Shown: one piece after another, positions 47,097 through 56,275 of the stretch
How the letters are laid out: every line of letters starts with the position of its first letter
Numbering within the stretch: the first letter of the stretch is position 1
NCBI GenBank assembly: GCA_035547915.1
Contig: DASZTS010000054.1
Location: forward strand, 23,366 to 87,365
Length of the DNA: 64,000 bases
Direction: 5' to 3'
Source: DASSFG01 sp035547915
Lineage (GTDB): Bacteria > Planctomycetota > Planctomycetia > Pirellulales > JAICIG01
Translations under genes and position numbers: made by a program
The notes under the pieces: model-generated
Seen by the model: only the letters and a program-made list of their open reading frames with translations
Databases searched by the model: none
What the model was told of the DNA's origin: nothing

Positions 47097-48434
47097 ATGA
47101 ACATAAGGTCACTTTTACCCGACCGCCGTCTCGTTTCCGCTGCGCTTTCGATCGCCGGCGTCGCCGCGCTCTGTTATCTAGCGGGGGCGGCCGCGATGTA
47201 CTTTCGATTGCCGTCCTCGGGCTTTCTGGGGCGGGCCCTCGACGGCGCACGCGCTTGGCAGAACGCGCGAGAGGCCAAGCGGCCCCCCACCCGCGGTGCA
47301 GCAATTCGTCCGGTGGTCGATCAGCCCAAAGAGACGTTCGATGGTTTCACGCTGTATTCGGTGACGGCGCCGAACAACCGAACCATCGAGGCGCTGCTCA
47401 TCGATATGCGCGGTGAAGTGGTTCATCGTTGGTCGAACCCCATCCGGAACGTCTGGTCCCACGAGACCCAAGGCCCAGCCCCACTCCCCGATTCGGCTTG
47501 CTTCTTCGGTTGCCACCTGTATCCGAACGGCGACTTGCTCGCCGTCTATCACGGCATGAGCGACCTGGTCAGGCTCGACAAGGATTCCAAATTCCTCTGG
47601 GCCTATCCGGGCGCCGTTCACCACGACGTCGACGTCGCCGAAGACGGCACGATCTACGCCGTTCAGTGCGAGACCGCTCTACAGATGCCGGAGAGTCTGA
47701 AACGGATCCCCACTCCCTGCAAAGTCGATTTCCTGATCGCCCTCTCCCCGGAGGGCAGTTTGATAGGAAAGCCGCTCTCGATCCTGGAAGCGCTCGAGGA
47801 TTCGCCCTACGCCGACCTGCTGGAGGGCGTCAAATTGCCGCTCGAGCAGCATACGCCGCCCGCCGACTCGACCGTGCCGCACCTCGATTACCACTTCATG
47901 GTCGGCGACCCCTTGCACACGAACTGCGTGCGGGTGCTGAAAAAAGAACAAGCGGAGAGATTTCCACTCTTTCGCGCCGGGCAGGTGCTGCTGTCGATGC
48001 GCAACCTCAGCGTGCTCGCGGTACTGGATCCCGAGCAGGGCAAGATTGTATGGGCGGCGCGCGGAGCCTGGTACGCGCAGCACGATCCGAGTTTTGTCGA
48101 TGAGGGACGTTTGCTGCTGTACGACAACCTCGGGATCGCCAACGGCTCGCGCGTGTTGGAGTACGACCCCCAAACCCAGGCTCTGCCGTGGTCGTTCGCC
48201 GGCTCGACATCGGCACCGTTCTACAGCAGCGAGCGCGGCATGGCCCAACGATTGCCCAACGGCAACACCTTCGTCGTCAACTCGGAGGCGGGTGAGATGC
48301 TCGAAGTCACGCGAGACAAGAGGGTCGTCTGGTCGTGCTACGTCGACGGCTTCATCAACACCGCCCGGAGGTACAGCCGCGATCAATTGCCCTTCCTCGG
48401 CGAGGGTCAACGCCCGCGACCTCAGAACGATTGA
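47097..48434 (+). CDS. Arylsulfotransferase (ASST)-like beta-propeller protein with N-terminal membrane anchor
   Basis: This is a 445-residue protein. The ATG at 47097 is preceded by GGAG and opens a membrane segment (about 12-37). The body is a propeller-like repeat series typical of ASST-like proteins: TLYSVTAPNNRTIEALLIDM, FGCHLYPNGDLLAVYHGMSD, VHHDVDVAEDGTIYAV, AQHDPSFVDEGRLLLYDN and QRLPNGNTFVVNSEAGEMLE. Several His residues occur at blade starts (H in GCHLYPNG, VHHDVD, QHDPS), as in the ASST family, which transfers sulfate between phenols. Whether it is an active sulfotransferase is not certain. It lies between the two DUF1559/TPR modules, on the opposite strand to most of them. Confidence 0.75.
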   Translation: MNIRSLLPDRRLVSAALSIAGVAALCYLAGAAAMYFRLPSSGFLGRALDGARAWQNAREAKRPPTRGAAIRPVVDQPKETFDGFTLYSVTAPNNRTIEALLIDMRGEVVHRWSNPIRNVWSHETQGPAPLPDSACFFGCHLYPNGDLLAVYHGMSDLVRLDKDSKFLWAYPGAVHHDVDVAEDGTIYAVQCETALQMPESLKRIPTPCKVDFLIALSPEGSLIGKPLSILEALEDSPYADLLEGVKLPLEQHTPPADSTVPHLDYHFMVGDPLHTNCVRVLKKEQAERFPLFRAGQVLLSMRNLSVLAVLDPEQGKIVWAARGAWYAQHDPSFVDEGRLLLYDNLGIANGSRVLEYDPQTQALPWSFAGSTSAPFYSSERGMAQRLPNGNTFVVNSEAGEMLEVTRDKRVVWSCYVDGFINTARRYSRDQLPFLGEGQRPRPQND

Positions 48435-48487
48435 CAAGACGCGCACGCCGGTCGCCCCAGACCGTCGCCCGCCGACGAGCAAATCCT

Positions 48488-49852
48488 CTATTCGGTGCCT
48501 TCGCGGCGACCGTTCCCAGCGGGCCCGGCCGACGACGATCTCGGCAACGTCTCGACGCCGCTACCCGGTTGCCGCTGGCCGGCTCGGTCGTTTGCCGATG
48601 CGTTCTGCCTGAGAAGCCGCACGAGCGCGTTTGTGGCAACTTCGTTTTGCGGATCGAGGTAAACCGCGGCGCGATACCATTCGCGCGCGGCGCGATACTT
48701 TTGCAGCCGCTCACACAGCGATCCAAGTTTGATCCGCGCATCGATGTCGTGCGGCGACGTAGCGGCTACCTCCATGGTGCGCTGCTGTTCGTCCTGCAAC
48801 TCCACCAATTCCTCGGAGGCGAGGTGTTCACGCTCGGCATCGGCCGCGCGGCCCATTCTCTGATAGGCCATGGCCAGTTGGTAGTGGGCTTCTCGGTTAC
48901 ACGGCTCCACCTCGGTGACCTGAACCCAGCGGGCAATCGCATCGTCTGGCCTTTTCTGCTCGTTCGCGATCGATGCCTGCAACAACAAGGCCCCGACGTG
49001 GTGAGGATTCAATTGCAGGGCCTGTCCGGCCGTCTTCCAAGCCTCGTCGATCTGGCCAGCAGCGCGTTCGCAATGGGCCCGCAGGGCCAACGCGTCGGGC
49101 GACGGCTCGAAGCCGGCGAGCACCTCCAGCGCCTCATCATGCCGCTTCAAAAAATGGAGGCATTCCGCGATCTCGTATCGGTCCGCCATCGCGTCGGCTT
49201 GGTGCGGATTGCGGCGCAAGCTTTCCTGAAAAGCCTCGAGTGCGTCGGAATATTTTCCGAGTTGCTTCCAAATCAGCCCCATCAGCCGGTGTGGTCCGGC
49301 GTCGGTCGGTGCCAACGCGGCCGCACGTCCCAGATACTGCACCGCCTCTCTCATGGCTCCCAAGTCGTAGTAGGCGATCCCCAACCACGTCAACGCCACC
49401 ACGTTGTCCCGATCGCAATCAACAACGCTGTTCCAAACGTTTCCCGCTTCCTTGATATTGCCAATCCGGTAGAGGGCCTCACCGGTCAGGTTCAACGCTG
49501 CGAGTTGGGTGTCGGGATCCTGCGCGGCGACTTCGAGCTTGATCAGCGCCGGATCGGGGCGACCTTCGGCGAGCAGAATCTTGGCGGTCACCAGGCTGGC
49601 CTGCGATTCGTATCCCGGAGAATCGCGCAGCTCGAGCAGCATATACTGCAAGCGCTCGATGTCGTTCTCCTCCATCGCCGCCTCGGTCCGTGAAAAGCGG
49701 GCGCCCGGACGATGCGCGTACACCACCGCACTCCACGACGCGAGCAACAACACGGCCACGACAGACACGAGCCCCCACGGAATCGAAGCGCGAGCGCGCG
49801 GCCCGCGCCAACTCGTCGCACTCGATGATGGGAGAGACGATGGAACGACCAT
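48488..49852 (-). CDS. Membrane-anchored TPR protein (TPR-B, module 1)
   Basis: This is a 454-residue protein whose ATG comes one base after the stop of the TPR-A gene. One membrane helix lies at about 24-46 (WGLVSVVAVLLLASWSAVVY). The rest is TPR repeats, including LMGLIWKQLGKYSDALEAFQ and LGSLCERLQKYRAAREWYRA. The best paralogue in the window is the inverted TPR-B' gene at 41059-42255. It is the last gene of module 1 and converges with the ASST-like gene. Function unknown. Confidence 0.85.
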   Translation of the reverse strand: MVVPSSLPSSSATSWRGPRARASIPWGLVSVVAVLLLASWSAVVYAHRPGARFSRTEAAMEENDIERLQYMLLELRDSPGYESQASLVTAKILLAEGRPDPALIKLEVAAQDPDTQLAALNLTGEALYRIGNIKEAGNVWNSVVDCDRDNVVALTWLGIAYYDLGAMREAVQYLGRAAALAPTDAGPHRLMGLIWKQLGKYSDALEAFQESLRRNPHQADAMADRYEIAECLHFLKRHDEALEVLAGFEPSPDALALRAHCERAAGQIDEAWKTAGQALQLNPHHVGALLLQASIANEQKRPDDAIARWVQVTEVEPCNREAHYQLAMAYQRMGRAADAEREHLASEELVELQDEQQRTMEVAATSPHDIDARIKLGSLCERLQKYRAAREWYRAAVYLDPQNEVATNALVRLLRQNASANDRAGQRQPGSGVETLPRSSSAGPAGNGRREGTE

Positions 49853-49853
49853 G

Positions 49854-51218
49854 CTATTCCTTGTTTACGGGCTCCGTCGAAGCTCGCTCGTCCGCTAGGG
49901 CCGTGTGTTGATTAGCGAGATCCTGTCGGTCGGCCTGAAGGTAATACTCGGCCAGCGCCCGGTGCGTCGCCGCATGCCGGGGATCGCAATGCAATGCCGA
50001 CGAAAGCCAACGAAACGCTTCGCTGCGGTGATTCAACCCAAGGGCAAGTTTACCAGCTTGACAACGCAAATCGGCGTTGCCGGGCTGGAGCATGATCTCG
50101 TCCAGCAATTCACCGAAGCGCAACCCCTGTTCGTCGATTTCCTTGCTCTTCTCCAGATACTCGTTGCCTAGCGTTTCTTGACCGGTTCTGGTCAGGGCGA
50201 CGCCATAGGCGTAGTTGAGCTTGGCACTCCTCGGTGTCAATTTCATCGCGCGCTCGAAGTATGCGATCGCCTCCTGCGGTTCCTTCCGAGCGAGGCGAAG
50301 CTGGCCCAACTCGTAGAGGGCCAGTGCCTCATCACCCGTCGCCAATTTCCCATCCATGGCGCGCTGGAACAACGATTCGGATTTGGCCGCGTCACCCTTC
50401 CGCCCATAGCAGATGGCCAGCCCGAGTGCCGCGATCTCGCTTTCGGGTCGCAGCTTTGCGCATTGCTCGAACTGTTCCTGGGCGCCTGCTAAGTCGTTGC
50501 CGTTCAACAGCGCATGCCCCAGGCGAAGGCGCACGCTGAAGTTGTCTGGGTCCATCCGCAAGATTTCTTGAAGCTCTCGCATTTCGCCGGGCGCGTCGTG
50601 CACCGCACCGAGCAGGTCGGCTTTGATCAGCCGCGGTTGAACGGCGTCTGGCTGCCAATGCAACCAGTAGTCGAGAACGGCGTTCGTTTCGGCAAGCTGC
50701 ATGTTCGCCAGATACGACCGGGCGACACACTCATAGATCTCGGCCGCCTCGTCGTCCGGATAGTCCCCACCGGTCACCGCACGCAGATACTCTTCGGCCC
50801 CTTCGAATTCGCCGGCTTGAAGACGAATCAGATAATGTTGGCGCTGGATATCGGTTCGCGGCCAACCGAGCTTCTGCGCCGATTCGAGTAGCTCCTGCGC
50901 GCGGTTGGTCTTGCCCGCGCGACGGTGGGCGACGCCCAACATATACGTCAATTCCGCGTCGCCGGGGCGCGCGTCGAGAAGCTTCCCGATGGAAGTGATC
51001 AGGTCCGCGGGCTCGGCGCGATAGAGCGATTGGCGCACCGACTGGATCGTCTGCCACGATTTATAGCGATCAACGGCCCAATACAAACCTACCGCGGCGC
51101 AGACAGCCAATGCTATTCCGTAGGAGCTGCGCCCACGGCGACTCACGGGCGCCGGCATTGGCTTCCCATCCGTCGTCAATAGATGCATGCGATCCATAAC
51201 CGAGTGGACGGGCCCCAT
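49854..51218 (-). CDS. Membrane-anchored TPR protein (TPR-A, module 1)
   Basis: This is a 454-residue protein with a membrane helix at about 33-52 (YGIALAVCAAVGLYWAVDRY), followed by TPR repeats to the end. QKLGWPRTDIQRQHYLIRLQ and the end THRALAEYYLQADRQDLANQ align with TPR-A of module 2. The start is the ATG at 51218; ATG 51197 is an alternative, and neither has a clear ribosome site. It is coupled to TPR-B (one-base gap). The lipoprotein gene lies 184 bases upstream. Orientation should place the TPR part outside the cytoplasm. Confidence 0.85.
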   Translation of the reverse strand: MGPVHSVMDRMHLLTTDGKPMPAPVSRRGRSSYGIALAVCAAVGLYWAVDRYKSWQTIQSVRQSLYRAEPADLITSIGKLLDARPGDAELTYMLGVAHRRAGKTNRAQELLESAQKLGWPRTDIQRQHYLIRLQAGEFEGAEEYLRAVTGGDYPDDEAAEIYECVARSYLANMQLAETNAVLDYWLHWQPDAVQPRLIKADLLGAVHDAPGEMRELQEILRMDPDNFSVRLRLGHALLNGNDLAGAQEQFEQCAKLRPESEIAALGLAICYGRKGDAAKSESLFQRAMDGKLATGDEALALYELGQLRLARKEPQEAIAYFERAMKLTPRSAKLNYAYGVALTRTGQETLGNEYLEKSKEIDEQGLRFGELLDEIMLQPGNADLRCQAGKLALGLNHRSEAFRWLSSALHCDPRHAATHRALAEYYLQADRQDLANQHTALADERASTEPVNKE

Positions 51219-51402
51219 CGAGCATCGTGGTCGTGGCTACGGGCCGGTTGTGACCGCAATGCCAAAACGCTGCTGACCGCCTTTCGGCCCGACCCGACCC
51301 CGCTGGCTTGGAACGAGGGGATCAAACGGCCGCGTGTGGTGTGCAACCGTGTGGGTGGGCGACAGTCTGAACCCCGATCTCGTTTTCAAACCCTCGTGTC
51401 GG

Positions 51403-51909
51403 TCATGGGCTCTTCAGGTCGAAGGTAAACTGGTTGTCAGAAGCCTTGACCGTCGCTTTGAGATCCGAATCCTTCGGATTGGCGTACTTGGCGGGAGTCA
51501 CAAGCTTGGCTTGCCCCGGAGTGGCGCCTCCCGGCTGCCTGCCCGACTTCTGCATCTCCTGCATCACTTTTTCCTGCGCGGCAGCGTCGAAATTACCCGA
51601 GACTTGGTCGTATTTGGTAACCATGACGACATAGTCTCCCATCATGGCGCCCGCCGCCTGCCCCGTCGTGCCGCCAAGGTATGTCTGCAAAGAAAACTTG
51701 CCCTGGGGATCGGTCGTTCCGTTGGCGGTCTTGCCGTCCGGATTCGTCGGTGCGAAGGCGACGGTGGCGCCTTCGAGCGGCTTTCCATCCAGGGTGACCG
51801 TGCCCGAAGCCGGCACGGTCGGTAGATTAGGCCCTTTCGAGCAGCCTGCCATGGCCGCCAAGACGAACACCAGGCAGAGAGGGCGTGTCAACAAACGTAC
51901 GTAGCACAT
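51403..51909 (-). CDS. TTR-like lipoprotein (module 1)
   Basis: This is a 168-residue lipoprotein: MCYVRLLTRPLCLVFVLAAM followed by AGC (lipobox). Its TTR-like domain has SGTVTLDGKPLEGATVAFAP and GDYVVMVTKYD, and the tail ATVKASDNQFTFDL is shared with the lipoproteins at 44650 and 42428. ATG 51909 is chosen because AGGCGGG lies eight bases upstream; ATG 51915 is two codons earlier. It starts 19 bases after the DUF1559 stop, so the two are cotranscribed. Confidence 0.85.
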   Translation of the reverse strand: MCYVRLLTRPLCLVFVLAAMAGCSKGPNLPTVPASGTVTLDGKPLEGATVAFAPTNPDGKTANGTTDPQGKFSLQTYLGGTTGQAAGAMMGDYVVMVTKYDQVSGNFDAAAQEKVMQEMQKSGRQPGGATPGQAKLVTPAKYANPKDSDLKATVKASDNQFTFDLKSP

Positions 51910-51928
51910 GATCATGTCCCGCCTAAAT

Positions 51929-53047
51929 CTAATAAGCGCCATTCGGAATGGCCTTCCCATCGATGCGCACCCCCAGCCGCTGATACACCTCGTAGTTGAC
52001 GTTCTCCTGGATGAAATGGGTCGAGCCGTCGGCGAAGACCACTTGAGCACCTCCCGGGTGCTTCGACTTCAGGCCCAGCGACGCCTCGTCACCATACCAT
52101 TGGCTCCAGGGACTCCACGAATTGAGAATCAACGCTCCGTTGACGTCGCGTTCATTCTGGCAGCTAGGAAAATTCACGGGCGGCTTGGTCGTAAACATGC
52201 CCGTATAGCTGTGATACCAGCCGTGCTGCAAATTGTAGCTATTGCACCACCTCGGCGACTCTCCGATGGCCATCGTGTTCGATGTACCGTCCGTAATATC
52301 GGCCATCGCGGCACCGTACGACCCGAGAGAAAACACGCCGTCGGTCGACGTGGCATCGCTGGGCGGGTTCCATCGATCACCGAGCCATCCCATGTTGTTG
52401 TTGCCGAAGTATCCCGACCACTGCTGTTGCGGGTACGGCGAAAATGGCACATAGGGCGTAACGACGCCACTGGAACCGTTCTGGCAACCGGGGTTGCAGT
52501 CGACGGGCGGAGCTCCGTGGCAGGTGGCATAATCGTTGTATGCCCAAACGAAATTGGTTGCCGAGGGATTCTGGCCATTCGTCTTTTGGCCGGCCACGCT
52601 CGGGCAGATGAAGCTCGGGATGACGGTGTAAGCAGGCCATAGATTGTTTGATGCGGCCTGCCTCATACCAGCATAGGGAAATGGGTCGCCGTTGTTCCCT
52701 TCCAACTCCAAGCGCAGATCGAACTGGTTATAGACTACCGTCTGCTCCATGTACGGCAGCATCCGCAAGAAATTGCTACCTGTGTTTCCGTCGCTGCTCC
52801 CCGGGCCGCCATACACCTGCGCATAGGTGGCGAAACGGCCTGGGAACCTGCCGAAGACATCGTGATAGCCTTGGATTGCCAAGCCCATCTGCTTCAAGTT
52901 GTTGGTGCATTGCGATCGCCGTGCGGCTTCACGCGCGGCCTGCACGGCCGGCAACAACAGGGCGATCAAGATACCGATAATGGCGATGACGACCAGCAGT
53001 TCCACCAGGGTAAATGCCGGCCTGACCAGGCTACGGTAGGCGCGCAT
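51929..53047 (-). CDS. DUF1559 H-X9-DG pseudopilin-like protein (module 1)
   Basis: This is a 372-residue protein with a strong GGAGGAGCT site directly before the ATG at 53047. The pilin-like leader is MRAYRSLVRPA followed by FTLVELLVVIAIIGILIALL. DUF1559 has EAARRSQCTNNLKQMGLAIQ and YHDVFGRFPG. The signature HPGGAQVVFADG (H-X9-DG) is near the end. It heads module 1, which continues as lipoprotein, TPR-A and TPR-B. It is a paralogue of the gene at 45440-46663 but differs in the middle, where DUF1559 proteins usually vary. Confidence 0.93.
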   Translation of the reverse strand: MRAYRSLVRPAFTLVELLVVIAIIGILIALLLPAVQAAREAARRSQCTNNLKQMGLAIQGYHDVFGRFPGRFATYAQVYGGPGSSDGNTGSNFLRMLPYMEQTVVYNQFDLRLELEGNNGDPFPYAGMRQAASNNLWPAYTVIPSFICPSVAGQKTNGQNPSATNFVWAYNDYATCHGAPPVDCNPGCQNGSSGVVTPYVPFSPYPQQQWSGYFGNNNMGWLGDRWNPPSDATSTDGVFSLGSYGAAMADITDGTSNTMAIGESPRWCNSYNLQHGWYHSYTGMFTTKPPVNFPSCQNERDVNGALILNSWSPWSQWYGDEASLGLKSKHPGGAQVVFADGSTHFIQENVNYEVYQRLGVRIDGKAIPNGAY

Positions 53048-53233
53048 AGCTCCTCCAAAAATAATTACCTAATACGGAATCAAAACCCTATCCAAAACCA
53101 ACAGAGCAAGCGCCCGTTTCACGCCCGGTAGGTTCCGGTAGGCACGACAACCACAAGCTGAGAAAGCAGCGCGGCAAAAGGGCTGCGAATGTGGCGCCAA
53201 AATGCCTCTTCTTCCTAGCGTTCCACACGCAAC

Positions 53234-53260
53234 GGTATATCGATACACGATCGATGTCAA
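53234..53260 (-). promoter_or_regulatory. Weak promoter candidate for DUF1559 module 1
   Basis: On the minus strand a perfect TTGACA (53260-53255) is followed after only 15 bases by TATACC (53239-53234). The leader would be about 185 bases, comparable with that of module 2. Confidence 0.3.
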
Positions 53261-53369
53261 TCACCTTTTCTATTATTTGCATCTCTGTTTAGGCGAACAC
53301 AACTCCCTTGGGTGGTTTGCTTTGCGCCGAACCACTTATTGGTAGGGATTGCAATGCCCCGCCATAAAA

Positions 53370-53470
53370 TAAGACCGGCTGACAAAACCCGGACACCGGA
53401 GCGCCGCGAGCAAAAATCGGCTGCGAAACACCGATTTTTTTGGAGGCCCGGTGCTGACCTAGGCATGCTA
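53370..53470 (+). repeat. Dispersed palindromic repeat, copy D
   Basis: This copy is in the plus orientation. The left end is TAAGACCGGCTGACAAAACC, followed by the GGAGCGCCGCGAGC segment. The central hairpin AAAAATCGG (53412-53420) with CCGATTTTT (53431-53439) is perfect and followed by two more T. The right end (CCCGGTGCTGACCTAGGCAT) is degenerate. Unlike copies A, B and C it does not touch a gene end. Confidence 0.8.
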
Positions 53471-53707
53471 GCGCCTCCGAATTGAAAAGGGCCAAGAAGG
53501 AACGAAAGAGGTCAACCTGTTTGGCGCGCGAGCGCATGGAGGTCGCGTCGGCCTCTTCCGAATGGTTTATGAAGCGCCAATCGAGTCGGCCCATTGCGAA
53601 CTACTAGACTGGCACCCGTCGCCGGGCAGCAGGCCAAGAGGCGACAGCGGCATCTCGGCGCATTAGAATGCTTCTAGGAATTTGCGTTGCGGAAGGTTCG
53701 TCGGCCT

Positions 53708-53950
53708 ATGGCCCAACACACGTTTGCGCTGCTGGGATACGTCGGGGGGCCGGGCCCCGAGCTCATACCGTATTTCATGGCCTTGCTGAGCTTTGTGGGG
53801 GTCGCGCTCCTTGCCGTCTTGCAATGGCCCGTCTCGATGCTACTCGGGTATGTGTCGAAGATCAGGCGTCGCGGCGGCCAATCGAATCGCCCTCCGCAGG
53901 CCGGCCCGTCGGACCTGCCCAATCGCGACGTCTCCCAGCAGCGGAACTGA
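53708..53950 (+). CDS. Small hydrophobic protein
   Basis: This is an 80-residue frame starting MAQHTFALLGYVGGPGPELI. A single membrane helix lies at about 22-45, followed by a basic Arg/Gly/Pro tail. The ribosome site is weak (AAGG about 14 bases upstream). It precedes the sulfotransferase gene by 31 bases and may be cotranscribed with it. No family is recognised, so it may be a real small membrane protein or a chance frame. Confidence 0.4.
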   Translation: MAQHTFALLGYVGGPGPELIPYFMALLSFVGVALLAVLQWPVSMLLGYVSKIRRRGGQSNRPPQAGPSDLPNRDVSQQRN

Positions 53951-53981
53951 TCGCACCGATCGTTCGCCCGCATATCGGCCC

Positions 53982-55118
53982 ATGCCGGAAAGCCGTGCCA
54001 CGAACGATGAATCGCCCTTCGAGGTGCCGATTTGGCGCGACTTCTTAGGGAGCCTCGTCCACCGTCACCCCAAGTTCTTCCTGCGGCTGGCGAGCCTGGA
54101 AACGAACGCCGTCGCCAAGGAACTGCAAGCGGTTTCGGTGGCCATGCCCATCTACGTCTGCGGGCTGGCGCGGTCGGGAAGTACGCTGCTGCACGAGATC
54201 GTGGCTTCGCATCCCTCGGTAGCGACACACCGGATCAAGGATTTTCCGCTCGTGTTCACGCCGTACTGGTGGCGGAGGGCTATCGCGAAGCGCCGCCCAT
54301 CGGATGCTCGCGAGCGTGCCCACCGCGATCGGATGATGATCACCAGCGAGAGCCCCGATGCGCTGGAAGAAATGATCTGGATGGCCTTTTTTCGCCAGTG
54401 CCACGATCCGTCGGTGACCAACGTCATCGGGGCGAACGAACGTCATTCGGCCTTCGAGTCGTTTTACACGACGCACGTTCGCAAGCTGCTGCTCGCCGAG
54501 CGGGCCACGCGCTATGCCGCCAAGGCCAATTACCATGTCGCCCGCCTGGCCTATCTGGTGCGGCTCTTTCCCGACGCGAAATTTCTGCTTCCCGTGCGTG
54601 CGCCCGCCGACCACGTCGCGTCGCTCATGCGGCAGCACGAGCGGTTCAGCCAAGGTCAGCGAAAGCATCCACGCGCCTTGGCGTTCATGCAGCGGTCGGG
54701 CCACTTCGAATTCGGGCTCGATCGCCGGCCGATCAACCTGGGCGACAACTCGCGCGTCGAGGAGATCGTGAATGACTGGGATAACGGACATGAAGTACGT
54801 GGCCTGGCGCGCTACTGGAACATGGTCTACGCGTACCTGGCCGACCTGTTGGCCGCGGACGAGCAGGTACGTGCGGCCACGCTGGTCGTACGATATGAAA
54901 CCTTGTGTGATGCGCCCGCCGAAACGCTCACCGCCGTGCTGAACCACGTCGCGCTGCCCGACAACCCAGGACCCGACGGCCAAGGAATCGTCGAGCGGTA
55001 TGCATCCACCATCCGGCGCCCCGATTATTACACCAGCAAATTGACGGACTCCGATCGGGCGATCATCGAAGACGCCACCGCGGCGACCGCGGCTCTGTGG
55101 GGATACACGGCGGACTAG
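53982..55118 (+). CDS. Sulfotransferase family protein
   Basis: This is a 378-residue PAPS-dependent sulfotransferase-like protein. The 5-phosphosulfate-binding loop is IYVCGLARSGSTLLHEIVAS (about residues 49-68). The 3-phosphate region is LLPVRAPADHVASLMRQHER with its conserved Arg and Ser. Downstream segments with TLVVRYETLCDAP match bacterial members of this group. The ATG at 53982 was chosen because the frame upstream overlaps the small hydrophobic gene and has no family sequence. No membrane segment is seen. The sulfate acceptor is unknown; sulfated surface glycans are a reasonable guess given the nucleotide-sugar genes nearby. Confidence 0.85.
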   Translation: MPESRATNDESPFEVPIWRDFLGSLVHRHPKFFLRLASLETNAVAKELQAVSVAMPIYVCGLARSGSTLLHEIVASHPSVATHRIKDFPLVFTPYWWRRAIAKRRPSDARERAHRDRMMITSESPDALEEMIWMAFFRQCHDPSVTNVIGANERHSAFESFYTTHVRKLLLAERATRYAAKANYHVARLAYLVRLFPDAKFLLPVRAPADHVASLMRQHERFSQGQRKHPRALAFMQRSGHFEFGLDRRPINLGDNSRVEEIVNDWDNGHEVRGLARYWNMVYAYLADLLAADEQVRAATLVVRYETLCDAPAETLTAVLNHVALPDNPGPDGQGIVERYASTIRRPDYYTSKLTDSDRAIIEDATAATAALWGYTAD

Positions 55119-55140
55119 AAAGCGGGTTCGCTCGGCCCTG

Positions 55141-56262
55141 CTACACCGCGATCGTCGCTCGATTCTTGCAATACCGCTCGAGCAGTTCCGCGTCGGGGGC
55201 GGCGGCGATTCCCGGTTCGTCCGGAGCAACGACCTGCGGGCGCCCGGCAGAATCGTGCGCCAGTTCGAGCACGGGCCGGCCGAGATCGGCGTGATAGAAG
55301 CGGCTGGAAGGGAAGATGTCGGCCGGATAGGTGAAGTTATCGAGCATCGCGAGGGCCACGCAGATACGGGAGCCGATCGCGCTTTCGAGCATGCCGCCCA
55401 CCCAGCAGCCGATGTTGGCCGCGCGACACAGGTCGTGGATCGCGACAGCGTTCGTCAGCCCACCGACCCGGCCGGGCTTGATGTTCAGCCACCGGCAGCT
55501 TCCCAGGTCGATGGCTTGTTCGGCCTGTTCGATCGACGACACGCTCTCGTCGAGACAGATCGGCGTGCGGATCGCTTGCTGCAAGCGGGCGTGGTCTACC
55601 AGGTCGTCCGCCGCGAGCGGCTGTTCGATCATCGCCAGGTTGAAGTCGTCGAGCTGGCACAGCAGGTCGAAGTGCCGCATCCGGAAGGCCGCGTTGCAGT
55701 CGATGTGAATCGTGATGTCGGGGTATTCTTGCCGCACCGCCCGCAATACGGACAGATCCCACCCCGGCCGGAATTTCAGCTTGATGCGCGGAAAGCCGGC
55801 ATCGACCGCGCCGCGCATGGCGCCGATCAGGTCGCCGATCGAGTCCATGACCCCGAAGTCCGCACCCACGTCCACGCGATCGCGGGTCGCTCCCAACAGC
55901 CGGTGCAACGGCAGGCCGCGGCGTTTCGCCTCCAAGATCCACCAGGCGTTATCGAGTGCCGCCTTGGCGAAGTAGTTGCCCTTGAAATGGGCCAATCGCT
56001 GCTGCAAGTCGGCGCCCGAATCGACGTACCGCCCGATGATCGCCGGCGCCAACCAATCGCGCAGGCAGGTGAACACGCCGCCGGCCCATTCGGGGCTATA
56101 GCACGGCGCGGCCAAAGGGCTCGATTCGCTCCAAGCCTCCCGGTCGTCGCCGCGCATCCGCACCAACACGGATTCCGCCACATGGTCTTCGCCGTAGGCC
56201 GTCCGCCACGGATAGATGAGCGGCATGGCCACGTGAAAGATGTCGACCGCGTCGATGCGCAT
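55141..56262 (-). CDS. menC: Enolase-superfamily enzyme, MenC / N-acylamino-acid racemase type
   Basis: This is a 373-residue protein of the mandelate racemase/muconate lactonising superfamily, closest to o-succinylbenzoate synthase. The barrel residues are complete: the Lys pair in RIKLKFRPG, Asp in HIDCNAAF, Glu in AMIEQPL, Asp-Glu in ICLDES and Lys in LNIKPGRVGG. It would dehydrate SHCHC in menaquinone synthesis, but no other men genes are nearby. A racemase or promiscuous role is possible. It starts 13 bases after the zinc-ribbon gene ends, so the two are cotranscribed. Confidence 0.85.
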   Translation of the reverse strand: MRIDAVDIFHVAMPLIYPWRTAYGEDHVAESVLVRMRGDDREAWSESSPLAAPCYSPEWAGGVFTCLRDWLAPAIIGRYVDSGADLQQRLAHFKGNYFAKAALDNAWWILEAKRRGLPLHRLLGATRDRVDVGADFGVMDSIGDLIGAMRGAVDAGFPRIKLKFRPGWDLSVLRAVRQEYPDITIHIDCNAAFRMRHFDLLCQLDDFNLAMIEQPLAADDLVDHARLQQAIRTPICLDESVSSIEQAEQAIDLGSCRWLNIKPGRVGGLTNAVAIHDLCRAANIGCWVGGMLESAIGSRICVALAMLDNFTYPADIFPSSRFYHADLGRPVLELAHDSAGRPQVVAPDEPGIAAAPDAELLERYCKNRATIAV

Positions 56263-56275
56263 GGCGTCCCTGACG

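Larger units (their letters stand above)
53048..53707. other. Gene-poor spacer of 660 bases
   Basis: It includes a weak promoter candidate for module 1 (53234-53260) and repeat copy D (53370-53470). The left part (53048-53350) is visibly richer in A and T than the rest of the window. No gene, tRNA or stable RNA is recognised. Short open frames here have no good starts. Confidence 0.5.
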
